This document shows positions 11,201-20,600 of a stretch of DNA of 64,000 nucleotides, piece by piece. The notes under the pieces are model-generated. The model ran no database searches. It saw nothing but the letters and a program-made list of their open reading frames with translations, and was not told the origin of the DNA. Positions within the stretch are counted from its first letter, which is position 1. The number at the start of each line of letters is the position of its first letter. The stretch is from Coffea arabica (lineage: Eukaryota > Streptophyta > Magnoliopsida > Gentianales > Rubiaceae), in NCBI RefSeq assembly GCF_036785885.1, contig NC_092326.1:41502287-41566286 (forward strand), written 5' to 3'. The translations under genes and the position numbers were made by a program.

Positions 11201-14200
11201 TGGGAATGCAGTGGTTAACCACCATTGGGGACGTGAAATGGAACTTTAGGGATCTCAGGATGGAGTTCTTGTCGGATGGCCACAAGGTGGTCTTGAGGGG
11301 AATGAAGCAACATGGGCTACAGTTGGTGAAACAGAGAAAAATGCAGAGGCTACTCCAAAAGCCTGAACAAATTGCAGGAGCTCAAATCTGCCTAATCAGG
11401 ATGATCCAAGAGCCGGAGCCAGAACCATTACCTCTTTCTAGTATTGCTGTAGGAACCAGTGGTGAGCAGGTTAGTCAATCGTTGGGTCTGGATTCTTTGT
11501 TAAATGAATATGATGATTTGTTTCAAGAACCAAATGGCTTACCTCCTGAAAGATTGCATGATCATAGAATTGTTTTAAAAGAAGGTACGGAACCTATCAA
11601 TGTAAGACCTTATAGGTATCCGGCCTTCCAGAAGGGAGAAATTGAAAAATTGATCGCTGAAATGCTTGTGTGTGGGCTCATCAGAGCTAGCTCTAGTCCA
11701 TTCTCTTCACCAGTAGTTTTGGTGAAAAAGAAGGATGGGTCCTGGCGAATGTGTGTTGACTATAGGCAGCTAAACAATGCCACAATAAAGAATAAATTTC
11801 CCATTCCTTTAATAGAAGAGTTGTTGGATGAACTTTTTGGAGCTAAGTTCTTCACCAAATTAGATTTGAGGTCTGGTTATCACCAGATTAGAATGAAAAC
11901 TGAAGATGTGGAGAAGACAGCCTTTAGAACTCACGATGGCCACTATGAGTTTCTAGTTATGCCCTTTGGGCTAACTAATGCTCCTTCAACATTTCAAGGT
12001 CTAATGAATGACATTTTTAGGCCATTCTTGCGGAAGTTTATTTTGGTTTTCTTTGATGACATTTTGGTATACAGTGGCGGTTGGGAGGAGCACCTGCAGC
12101 ATCTGAGTGTGGTGTTTGAACTACTGAGAAGTCATGAACTGAAGGTAAAAAGAAGTAAATGTGCTTTTGCTCAGCAGCAAATTGACTATTTGGGGCATAT
12201 TATCAATGCAGAAGGCGTCCAAGCTGATCCCAAGAAAACTGATGCCATTCGGAGTTGGCCACTGCCGCAGACAGTCAAGGAATTGAGAGGATTTCTGGGT
12301 CTCACTGGGTATTATAGGAGGTTCATACGAGATTATGGTAAAATTACAAAGCCTTTAACTGACTTGCTTAAAAAGAATCAGTTTCAGTGGCACGATGGAG
12401 CTACTCAAGCTTTTAAGAAGTTGCAGGAAGTTATGAGTAGCCCCCCTGTCCTAGCTCTGCCAGATTTTAGCCAGGAATTCATCGTGGAGACAGATGCATC
12501 TGGGAATGGGATTGGGGCGGTGTTAATGCAAAAAAGGAAACCGCTAGCTTTCTTCAGCAAGTCATGGGGTCCAAGCATCAAGCTCTATCAGTATACGAAA
12601 AGGAAATGTTAGCCATAGTCACTGCCATTTTGAAGTGGAGAGCTTACTTGGTGGGAAGGCATTTCGTCATTAAAACGGACCATCAGAGCTTGAAGTACAT
12701 TATTGAACAAAGGGTACATACACCACTGCAACAGAAATGGATAGCCAAGCTGATGGGGTATGACTATGAAATACAATATAAGAAGGGGAGTGACAACGTT
12801 GTGGCAGATGCATTATCCAGGCAACCTCAGGAGGGCAGTTCTCTATGTACCATGGTCACTATCACAACGTCCTTGATCAGGGACATACAGCAGAGTTGGC
12901 AACAGGATGCAGTAGTTCAGGACTTGATCCAGAGGTTAGCCAATAATGGTCCGTGCTCGAGCAACTACTCGTGGCACCAGGGAGTGTTAAAGAGGAAGGG
13001 AAAACTGGTGGTTGGCAATGACCCGTCTTTAAGGGGCAGATTGATTACCTTGTGGCATTCGAGCTCACAAGGGGGGCATTCTGGAATTGAGGTAACGTAC
13101 AGGAGGCTTAAGCAGATCTTGTACTGGCCATTCATGTTCAAGGATGTGGCTCATTTTGTAGCAGCATGCGACATCTGCCAAAGAAATAAACCAGATAATG
13201 TAGCTTATCCGGGCTTATTACAACCTCTACCCATACCTCAGAGGATCTGGTCTGACATCTCTATGGATTTTATCGAAGGCTTACCTCTCTCACATGGCAA
13301 GAAGGTGATTTTCGTGGTGGTCGATAGGCTCAGTAAATATGCCCACTTCATGGCCGTAGCTCATCCTTACACAGCCATCTCCATTGCACAGCTCTTCATG
13401 GACCAGGTTTACAGGTTGCATGGTCTTCCCCAGACCATTGTTAGTGATCGAGACCCCATCTTTCTAAGCTCCTTCTGGCGAGAAATTTTCAGGTTGCAGC
13501 AGGTTCAGTTGAACATGTCTTCTTCTTATCACCCTCAGAGCGACGGTCAGACAGAGGTAGTCAACAGATGTCTGGAGAACTATTTAAGATGTATGACGGG
13601 TGACCATCCCAGAGAATGGAGTTCGTGGTTGCCAATGGCAGAGTACTGGTATAACACAAATTTCCATTCTTCTGCTAAGTTCACTCCATATGAAATTGTC
13701 TATGGGCAGCCGGCCCCTCTTCACATTCCATACCTACCTGAGGCCACAGCATGTGCTTCCGTGGATAGGAGCTTACAAGCTAGGGAGAAGGTCATTCACT
13801 CCTTGAGACATAATCTGTCCAAGGCTCAACATCGAATGAAGCAGTTAGCTGATAAGCATAGGTCGGAGAGGGAACTTGCGGTTGGTGACTGGGTTTATGT
13901 GAAACTTCAGCCTTACAGACAGCATTCCCTACGTTCTCACCACTGTCAGAAGCTGTCACCTCGCTACTTTGGTCCATTTCAGGTGTTGGCAAGGATAGGA
14001 GCAGTGGCCTACAAGTTAGCTTTACCTTCGCATGCCCGTATCCATGACACATTCCATATCTCCTTGCTCAAAAAGAAGGTTGGCACAGGGGGCACTCAAG
14101 CTCAGATTCCCGCAGGAATTACACACCAAGGACAGATGTTGGCAGAGCCCATAGCTGTTCTTGACAGACGTCTGGTCAAGCGTGGGCGAGTTGCGGCTAC

Positions 14201-17200
14201 ACAGGTGCTGGTTCAATGGAGTAACAGCTTTCCCGAAGATGCAACTTGGGAGTACTTGCAGGACTTGCGGCTACAGTTCCCTCATTTCAATCCTTGAGGA
14301 CAAGGATTGTTTTGAGAGGCGGGTATTGATACACGTGAACGGGGTTACGTAAGTTTAGGGGCTGCATGTGCGTGCATGGGGTTTGCATGGAGGGCCACAG
14401 CTGGGTTTTGTTGCAGTTAGTTACTGAAAGTTGTTACAGTTAGTTAGTACTGATTTGTAAGATTCTTATGACATCAGCAGATGTCATAAGTTTGTTAGCC
14501 GGTTATAAGCTCACCGTCTTAGCACTTATAAAAGGCGAAGATGGGCACCAGTAGAAGACAGACAAAATCTGGGAAATTTGTTATATCGGCACTTTCCATT
14601 TCTTCTGTAATCTTTCCTTCTTTATTCAAGTCAATAAAGTTCATTCGTGAAAGGTTTGGGTGTCACCTTTCCATTCGATTGTACTGATATCTTTGCTTCT
14701 TCGATCTTGGCCAGAATTCTGGCATGTTGCACACTTTTAGGCATGAACATCCGTACAGTCAACTGGATTTCGGGCTTCAACCCGCTCAGAAAACAACTTG
14801 TAGCGTAATCTTCTGGGAGGTCCACTCTGTTGAGTAGTTCTTCAAACAGATCGTGGTAGTCTTGTACTGTCCCAGACTGCTTCAAGCTCTTCAATTCGCC
14901 CATTGGATCGTCGTACAGGGAATCGCCAAACCTTGAGGACAGCTCCCTTACGTATTCTTCCCACACAGGGGGTTCACGAGTAAGCCTAGATTTCATGAAA
15001 ATTTGGTGCCATTGAAGAGCCTTACCTTCCAAATTCATGGCCGCTATTTTGACCTTGACTGAGCCAGGAGTGCCATCCACTTCAAAAAACTGCTCGCTCT
15101 TGTACAACCATCCTCGGAAGTCCTCCCCGTTGAATTTCGGGAAGTCAATACGTGACAGTCGCGAAGGAACTTGATATCCTCCCCTGCTACTTGTTGGAGT
15201 ATCCGAATGGTGAGGAGAGCTGTTCCCCTCGCCCTGAGCCTTCTGTGTGTGAAGCTCGATCACCAAATTCCGCAGAGCCGCCATTTCCCTCTCAAATTGC
15301 TCCTGCTGCTCCTTCAGCAAAGCTCTGACTTGTTCCTCCATTTTCCTGACATCCTGAGACCTAGTGCCCTCTGCCATCGATGATTGGAGCTGGCGTAACC
15401 CAGCTCTGATACCACTGATGCAAAGGACAGTAGAGGTCCTCAATCTCTGACTTAGGAATTACAAAAACTGGCGGAGAAGTAATCCGAAAGCCAAGAGAAC
15501 TTTATTGACTTGAATAAAGAAGGAAAGATTACAGAAGAAATGGAAAGTGCCGATATAACAAATTTCCCAGATTTTGTCTGTCTTCTACTGGTGCCCATCT
15601 TCGCCTTTTATAAGTGCTAAGACGGTGAGCTTATAACCGGCTAACAAACTTATGACATCTGCTGATGTCATAAGAATCTTACAAATCAGTACTAACTAAC
15701 TGTAACAACTTTCAGTAACTAACTGCAACAAAACCCAGCTGTGGCCCTCCATGCAAACCCCATGCACGCACATGCAGCCCCTAAACTTACGTAACCCCGT
15801 TCACGTGTATCAGTGGGGCCAGGCAGTGACTATGAGTGACTCAACCGGAGTAATTAATTTGTTGTAAGTTGGGCTGGCAAAAAAAAATGTGTTGGCAACA
15901 AAACGTGGCAGCTTTGGGTAGTGGGACAATGAATATTGAATATTGAATATGATACGATGACGTTCAAAAGTTGGTTGGGGAGAGCGAGACAGTAGTGTAT
16001 AGTATGTGACTCAGTCTCTTTTTTTTTTTTTTTTTGGTTTTTCTTGTTCCCTGTTTCCACATGCTCTATGTGACGTTTTCTTTTCGTGGTTATTTAGTGA
16101 TACTTTGGATTTTGCAAAATGTGTTGGCTGCTGCTTGATTGTGGTTTGGTGCTGCGGAAGACTGTTCTTGTTTTTTTTTATAGGCTCTCCCTGGAAGCAT
16201 AACTAGATTAGATGCCGGTTTGTTTTTTTTTTTGGGTGCATTAGCATGTTTCATTCGTTGACCCATTGCCCAGCCGGCTAGTGTTTTGATGCGTACTTAC
16301 TTTACTTGCTCTCCTCAAATGGTCAAATTCCCATGCCTCCTTAAAAAAAGAGTTTCCATCGTCGTACTCATCTGTTTAATCCATCCGTGTTTTTGGGCTT
16401 TTGACTCGGTCCTCCTATTTCTATTTGATTGAGAGGCAAAAGCAGTTAAAGCTGGAAACGAATCCTGGAAAGGTTGATTTCAGTTTCAGGGTAGTGGGTA
16501 AAGCATGTTGTTACTAGTGTTCTGTTCAAAGACATCATGATTCATGTAGTCTACAACTTTTTCACCTGCAGCAAGAAGCCCGACTGACTGACTGACTGAC
16601 TGGTGGAGGTGGTAGACTGGTAGTGGATGAAAATTTTGATTGCTAACCAAACCGAAAGTTGGTAAAGCCTATGCTAATTGTAGAGAATTTGACTTTGTGT
16701 AAAAATATGAAGAAGACTGGCTTGTTCTTTCCATAATTGGGCTACCTGTACCCGTCTGCAATTACCATGGCCGGTGCTGGAAATGGTCCCAGGCTGTGTG
16801 GTCTGGGAGGATTTTACCCTGCTTATTATATGTTTCATTCACCCAATTCATCTGGAAGATTAAAAATTTTATGCTAGCACAAATTTTCTGATTGCTATGT
16901 TTAGACATATCTGGTCCTACGTCTGACGGTACGCAGAATAGTCATATGACTCACTCCAATACTGCCCCATACAGGTCCAATAGTGCCCCATACAGGGAGG
17001 GCTCAGGACCTGAGTCCCTTTTGCCCTCTTCTTTTTGATTCTTTACTAGGAAGCCTCTACCTTATTTTATACTACAAGTAATTTCTAGACCACCTCAGCA
17101 AGGACCATACAAACTCCATCCGTGAGCTGGGAATGGGATGGATTAAGATGAAACAATAACTACTACTAGTAGTACTTGGATTTCTTGCTACCATGTTATG

Positions 17201-17676
17201 AGTTTTTTGTTCATCAAGGACATTTTCAAAGATTGGTCAAGGGATGAAGGCGGGGGAACAAAACAAGCAATTCTTGGTCAAGGGATGAAGAAAACCATCC
17301 TGTTTACTATCTCTCTGTTTTTTTGATTATCAGTCGCGCTAGTGCGTGTCAGTGCATTCTTAATAAATTGTCAAATTCGTGAATGGCGCAGGCAACCGGA
17401 TCCAGCTTTGGGCGATGTGGGGCGAATACAGACTCCGACCCGAGTCCCGACAACGTAAAACTGCTGGTGAAAGTAGCAGATGAAATGCTGAAGCAAAAGA
17501 ATGTAGAGTCGGTGCTCTTCAATGGCAAGAGGATTGGAGAGCAGAGCAATTTGGAGAAACTGGACTGGTTCGCCAGTGAACTTGTGCTAGAGCATCAGAG
17601 GAGGAGCTGCAGAATAGCTCCCACTGTTGCTTTCAAACAAGCTACATTAGCAGACCAGGATGGCCCCAAACAGTAG
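8276..17676 (+). CDS. Patatin-like phospholipase, pPLAIII type (two coding exons)
   Basis: Acyl hydrolase-like protein of the patatin family, expected to act on membrane phospholipids and galactolipids. Coding exons: 8276-9442 (389 codons) and 17392-17676 (94 codons plus stop), 483 aa in all, joined in phase 0 at RIQ|ATGSSFGRCG. Donor is CAG|GTAATC and acceptor GGCGCAG. The anion-hole motif DGGGMRG lies at about residues 93-99. The nucleophile elbow reads GSGVG at 133-137, so glycine replaces the catalytic serine of GXSXG; a GXGXG form is typical of the plant pPLAIII subgroup. The partner motif DGG is at 293-295. A Ser/Gly-rich insert spans about 174-196. The start is the ATG at 8276; the frame is open further upstream but has no earlier ATG. 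The 7,949-bp intron contains a retrotransposon in opposite orientation; without it the intron would be about 1.9 kb. The coding sequence looks intact. Confidence 0.9.
9797..10193 (-). repeat. Outer LTR (3' LTR in minus orientation)
   Basis: Full-length 397-bp LTR, TGAT...ATCA, reading leftwards. Its U3 edge at 10193 is only 5 bp (ATAAT) from the U3 edge of an oppositely oriented partial LTR at 10199, making a near-perfect palindrome with arms of about 236 bp. Confidence 0.95.
10199..10434 (+). repeat. Partial internal LTR (U3 only), plus orientation
   Basis: Begins exactly at the LTR terminus TGATACACG and stops 30-35 bases after the TATA box (TATAAAA, 10399-10405), about where transcription should start. 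It therefore holds the U3 promoter and lacks R and U5. It joins gag sequence at GACAGAC|GGATG, with only a 2-bp (AC) overlap at the junction. Confidence 0.9.
10438..12612 (+). CDS. Retrotransposon gag end, protease, reverse transcriptase, start of RNase H
   Basis: Open frame of 724 codons beginning at an internal gag methionine (MFMPKSV), because the gag 5' part is absent here. In order: gag C-terminus; zinc knuckle CFWCDERFTAGHRC (about residues 98-111); aspartic protease with FIDCGSSHNF (about 184-193); reverse transcriptase with LDLRSGYHQI and the catalytic FFDDILVY; and the start of RNase H (VETDASGNGIGAV). The last 16 or so codons are out of frame: the reading shifts near 12570 and the remaining domains continue in the next frame. 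The frame starts 3 bp after a U3 promoter copy. Confidence 0.92.
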   Translation: MFMPKSVQHARILAKIEEAKISVQSNGKVTPKPFTNYYDRTGTTPIHVNALKPKWKTDSKAVLPLPTFPALPSNERQKELVVRRPFRKLSRAEMDEKRARGLCFWCDERFTAGHRCGSKQFHRLEVWDDESDKDETETDEEGGTVDEGQLAHISLNAMTNMTVPNFRTMRVTGHVGRQSVNIFIDCGSSHNFIHPKVAQKLGLSTRQVDPLIVEVADGNKLTTRELCSGFTWKMQGQEFKADLLVLPVGGCEVVLGMQWLTTIGDVKWNFRDLRMEFLSDGHKVVLRGMKQHGLQLVKQRKMQRLLQKPEQIAGAQICLIRMIQEPEPEPLPLSSIAVGTSGEQVSQSLGLDSLLNEYDDLFQEPNGLPPERLHDHRIVLKEGTEPINVRPYRYPAFQKGEIEKLIAEMLVCGLIRASSSPFSSPVVLVKKKDGSWRMCVDYRQLNNATIKNKFPIPLIEELLDELFGAKFFTKLDLRSGYHQIRMKTEDVEKTAFRTHDGHYEFLVMPFGLTNAPSTFQGLMNDIFRPFLRKFILVFFDDILVYSGGWEEHLQHLSVVFELLRSHELKVKRSKCAFAQQQIDYLGHIINAEGVQADPKKTDAIRSWPLPQTVKELRGFLGLTGYYRRFIRDYGKITKPLTDLLKKNQFQWHDGATQAFKKLQEVMSSPPVLALPDFSQEFIVETDASGNGIGAVLMQKRKPLAFFSKSWGPSIKLYQYTKRKC
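12564..14297 (+). pseudogene. Retrotransposon RNase H end, integrase and chromodomain (frameshifted continuation of pol)
   Basis: Continues the polyprotein in a different frame, overlapping the previous open frame by 49 bp. It carries the rest of RNase H (KTDHQSLKYI, NVVADALSRQ), the integrase HHCC zinc motif (HSGIEVTYRRLK ... CDICQRNK), the DDE core (MDFIEGLP, VSDRDPIF, YHPQSDGQTE), the GPF module (RYFGPFQVL) and a C-terminal chromodomain (VLVQWSNSFPEDATWE). The chromodomain may steer integration to chromatin. No programmed-frameshift signal was recognised where the frame changes, so I call it a disabling indel. Confidence 0.85.
14312..14642 (+). repeat. Polypurine tract and partial LTR (U3 plus R), plus orientation
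   Basis: A purine-rich stretch GAGAGGCGGGTAT (14314-14326) is directly followed by the LTR terminus at 14327, as in a normal 3' LTR. The copy is 316 bp and stops at 14642, four bases after AATAAA (14633-14638), so U5 is absent. The end therefore resembles the 3' end of genomic RNA. It then abuts gag sequence in the opposite sense. Confidence 0.87.
14643..15377 (-). pseudogene. Retrotransposon gag, 5' part, truncated
   Basis: Minus-strand gag starting at ATG 15377 (MAEGTRSQDV), 245 codons before the break at 14643. It has an N-terminal coiled-coil-like region (KMEEQVRALLKEQQEQFERE) and the retrotransposon gag domain (FPKFNGEDFRGWLYKSEQFF ... RFGDSLYDDP ... FLSGLKPEIQ). The zinc knuckle is missing; it lies in the plus-strand segment. 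The last 110 bp (14643-14752) are repeated, inverted and identical by eye, at 10436-10545. Confidence 0.88.
15392..15415 (-). other. Primer-binding site complementary to initiator Met-tRNA
   Basis: Directly after the 5' LTR (minus strand, no spacer) comes TGGTATCAGAGC, the usual plant LTR-retrotransposon primer site for initiator methionine tRNA. Confidence 0.88.
15416..15812 (-). repeat. Outer LTR (5' LTR in minus orientation)
   Basis: Full 397-bp LTR with TGAT...ATCA ends. No difference from the left LTR was seen by eye. It is followed by the GTGGG target duplication at 15813-15817. Confidence 0.95.
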
Positions 17677-20600
17677 ATAAAAAGTACTACTATTTAACTG
17701 GTGAGAACTCTGTTTCATTGCTACACATTATACTGCTACCCACTAGTAGAAGAATACTTGTCAAATTACTACACATTATCTTTATCGCTGTGATTGACTT
17801 GACTGAATATGCCTAATCATTTCTAGAATAGGACAGGACCCATTGTGCTCACTCATAATTGGAACATGATGCTAAGGAAAAAAAAAAAAAAAGGGAACCC
17901 AAAATGTCTTTTTACCCTTTCTTTGCTCGAATCAGCAAAGTTAAGTAGTATAATTATTTAGAGGGGTCACGAGAGGATAGTCGTTTCGGCTGTTTCTGTG
18001 CTCCCCGTGGGCTCGGTCGCGTCATTGTCTTTCTGATTCCGAAAATCAAAGGTTATAACCACCGGTGGTTGTTCAATGTTGATTGCCACCCCCACCCCCA
18101 CCCCGTCTTTTTCTGATTTTTGGCAGCAAATCTTGGGGATGAAAATTAGCAGAATGATCTTTGGGGAAGGGAGGTCGTTCACCAGAGCACACAGCTGGGC
18201 GACTGTGAGCTGTGTCGGCCTACCGACAGTTTTAAAGAAGAGGAGAATGAGGGCATGCCTGTTATTATGAATTTACCTGAGTAAGAAGTAGGAATAGTGG
18301 TCGAACCTGAACCTGAACCTGAACCTGGTAGGTGTGGGTGCTGGGGTCTGTGCTGTTGGGAGGGGGGGGGGGTCCCTGAGACTAAGGAGAGAACAAGAAT
18401 CGTACCAGGGGATATGGGTTAAGCCTTTATTAGGGACACGTCCGTGATACGGAATGAATGACTGATGTAGGGACTCTTCTTCGTCTCCTCGCCCCTTTTA
18501 CACCAGATTCCATGCCAACAATTTTGTCCCTCCTATGAATTTTTTGCCCTCCTGAATCTATTCCCCACATTCAACGAATTCAATCCCTATCGTTAAAATA
18601 CGGCTATTCCTCTCCTCTCGGTAAACCCAAATTCTTCATTTTTCCTTCTAGTATCATTTCCTAACCTTGCTGACGATTTTACTGGCTAGTCAAGCACATT
18701 TATTATTCATTATTTATTTTATTATTTTTTAAGAAAATTCGTGTAATGATGATGATATTTTATACCAAGAGGGGCATAGTCAGCGTTGCAAAGAATCAGT
18801 GGTGGTTGATAAGTTCTCCTTTTTTGTATAGTCTATTGTTGCATTTGGCTTTTTCGTGAGCCTGATGTTGGCATTTCACAACATAATTGTGCCCTTTTAT
18901 CTTCTAAGTACTCTTCACATTTAGTAAGACAAGAATATGAGATCAACATTAAATTGACAGGGGTTGAAGCCAAATCCATTCAAAATCTGGTCTGCCGTAT
19001 TTTCCTACATATATATATATTCAACTTTGTTGATATTTTGTTTCTAATCAACTACAGCTCTCTCTCGCTCGCTCTCTTCACATCAGTGCACAATTTCTTG
19101 ATGCCTGACAAGAGCCGTTCCAAGGCTGATGCTCGGACCTAAAGTACACAAATACTAGAGAGTATCAACTCTGGTCATCAGGAATATTCTTGACATGAAA
19201 ACCGTTATTTTGTTTTCATTTTTGGTGTACAGGCTGATGGGGCTGCCCTCCATTAACTTGGTTCGTCTAAGAAATGGCACCATCAGCAGCCATATCAGCG
19301 ATCAATACCAAATGATTAGGGAAGGATGGGACCATAAAGACTGTGTTGCTAAGGGTTCCCCCTCCCGCGGGGAAACCTGACCTCTTACCTAAATTTAACT
19401 TGGCGAATTAAACAGTGTTACTTTTTGGGACAGCATGAGTAGAAATGCTGGGATCTAACTTTATTGTGCCGCTCCTTTCTGCATAATTTGATTTAGCCCT
19501 TGAATGTGATGACGTTTCCCAATCCATAATTGGTAGTTTTGGAGGCAAAATATTACTTTGCTTGTTCTCAAACTGAGTGTAGGCTAGATAAAGGTGATTC
19601 AGAATCAATAAAAGAATATTGCAATTTTTGACAAAATTGGTCAGAGTGGGCATAAAATGGCAAAACGAAAGATTTGCTCCTTTTAAAAACCCACAATTTA
19701 GTAATCACTGCTAGACGCCTGATTTTGAATGATTGGCCCCCCTCAGCTAAAAGCTTAGGACCCAAATGGAGAGTTGCTATGAGTGGCCAACGTACTTTGA
19801 TTTTAAATGCTACTTACTACTAAAGAATATAGAGGGGTCAGAAAGGATGGTCTACTATAAAAAAAGAAGAGAAAGTAGACAGACCATCATGCTGCTGTTC
19901 GACATCATTTTGAATTTGTATCTAAAGGCTGGAAGAGTTTTCGCCTCTAATTTGGCAATTCTGCAAGTTTCATCAGCAGTACTGTTTAACAAAGTGTTGT
20001 GCAATTGTAATGCAGTATGTAAACGTGTGTGGAGTCGGGAAAGGAACGGAAGAAGGAAGGCAGCGAAAGCAGGTTTCACTTTTGAAAGAGAAGACAGAAA
20101 GGCAAGGTGGGGGGTCAAAAGGATTTGAGAAAGAACGCAAGGGCAACTACTGCTAGTAATAAGTAGTGGATGATCTTGGTGGGATTCTTTTGCCTGCCCA
20201 AGGACAGGCATTTGATGGCAATTGGACAAACTCCAAAATGCTTATTTGCTTAGGGTCAAAGAAGATTGAAATACTCTTGTATTACACTTTATGTTTTGTG
20301 TCCTTATAGTTCAAGTGAGGTTTTGCGGGGGCCAGGAAACTTGTTTTCCTGGGATTTCTTTTCACTTTCCCCTCTTTTCTTTTCCTTTTCCTTTTCCTTT
20401 TTTATCTTTTCGTTTCTGGTTTTCTCTCTGTTTTGGGGTTTACAAATATTTTGTCTTCTCGTCCTAGTGCTGGTGGTGGACACTGGGCAGGAGCAACACA
20501 CATATACACTCCTGCCAAAGTTCTCTGTCTAATCTTTGGCCCTTTTTTCCATTTGATCTGAATCTTTAATCTACTGTAAATTTAGTGGGGGAGAACTGAT

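Larger units (their letters stand above)
9797..15812 (-). mobile_element. Rearranged Ty3/gypsy chromovirus LTR retrotransposon
   Basis: A single insertion bounded by two 397-bp LTRs (9797-10193 and 15416-15812) that begin TGAT and end ATCA, with the 5-bp target duplication GTGGG at 9792-9796 and 15813-15817. The LTRs look identical by eye, so insertion is recent. The outer LTRs, primer-binding site and gag read on the minus strand. Between them lies a segment in the opposite sense: a partial LTR, the end of gag, pol and another partial LTR on the plus strand. A chromodomain, a short LTR and an initiator-Met-tRNA primer site place it among plant chromoviruses; Reina-like size is my guess. It is not autonomous as arranged, since gag is split over two strands and pol has a frameshift. 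Confidence 0.93.

Noticed and set aside
10199..14642. A separate plus-strand retrotransposon nested in a minus-strand one
   Set aside because: The plus-strand part lacks its 5' gag, primer site, R-U5 ends and any matching duplication of its own. One rearranged insertion explains the outer GTGGG better, though nesting plus deletion is not fully excluded.
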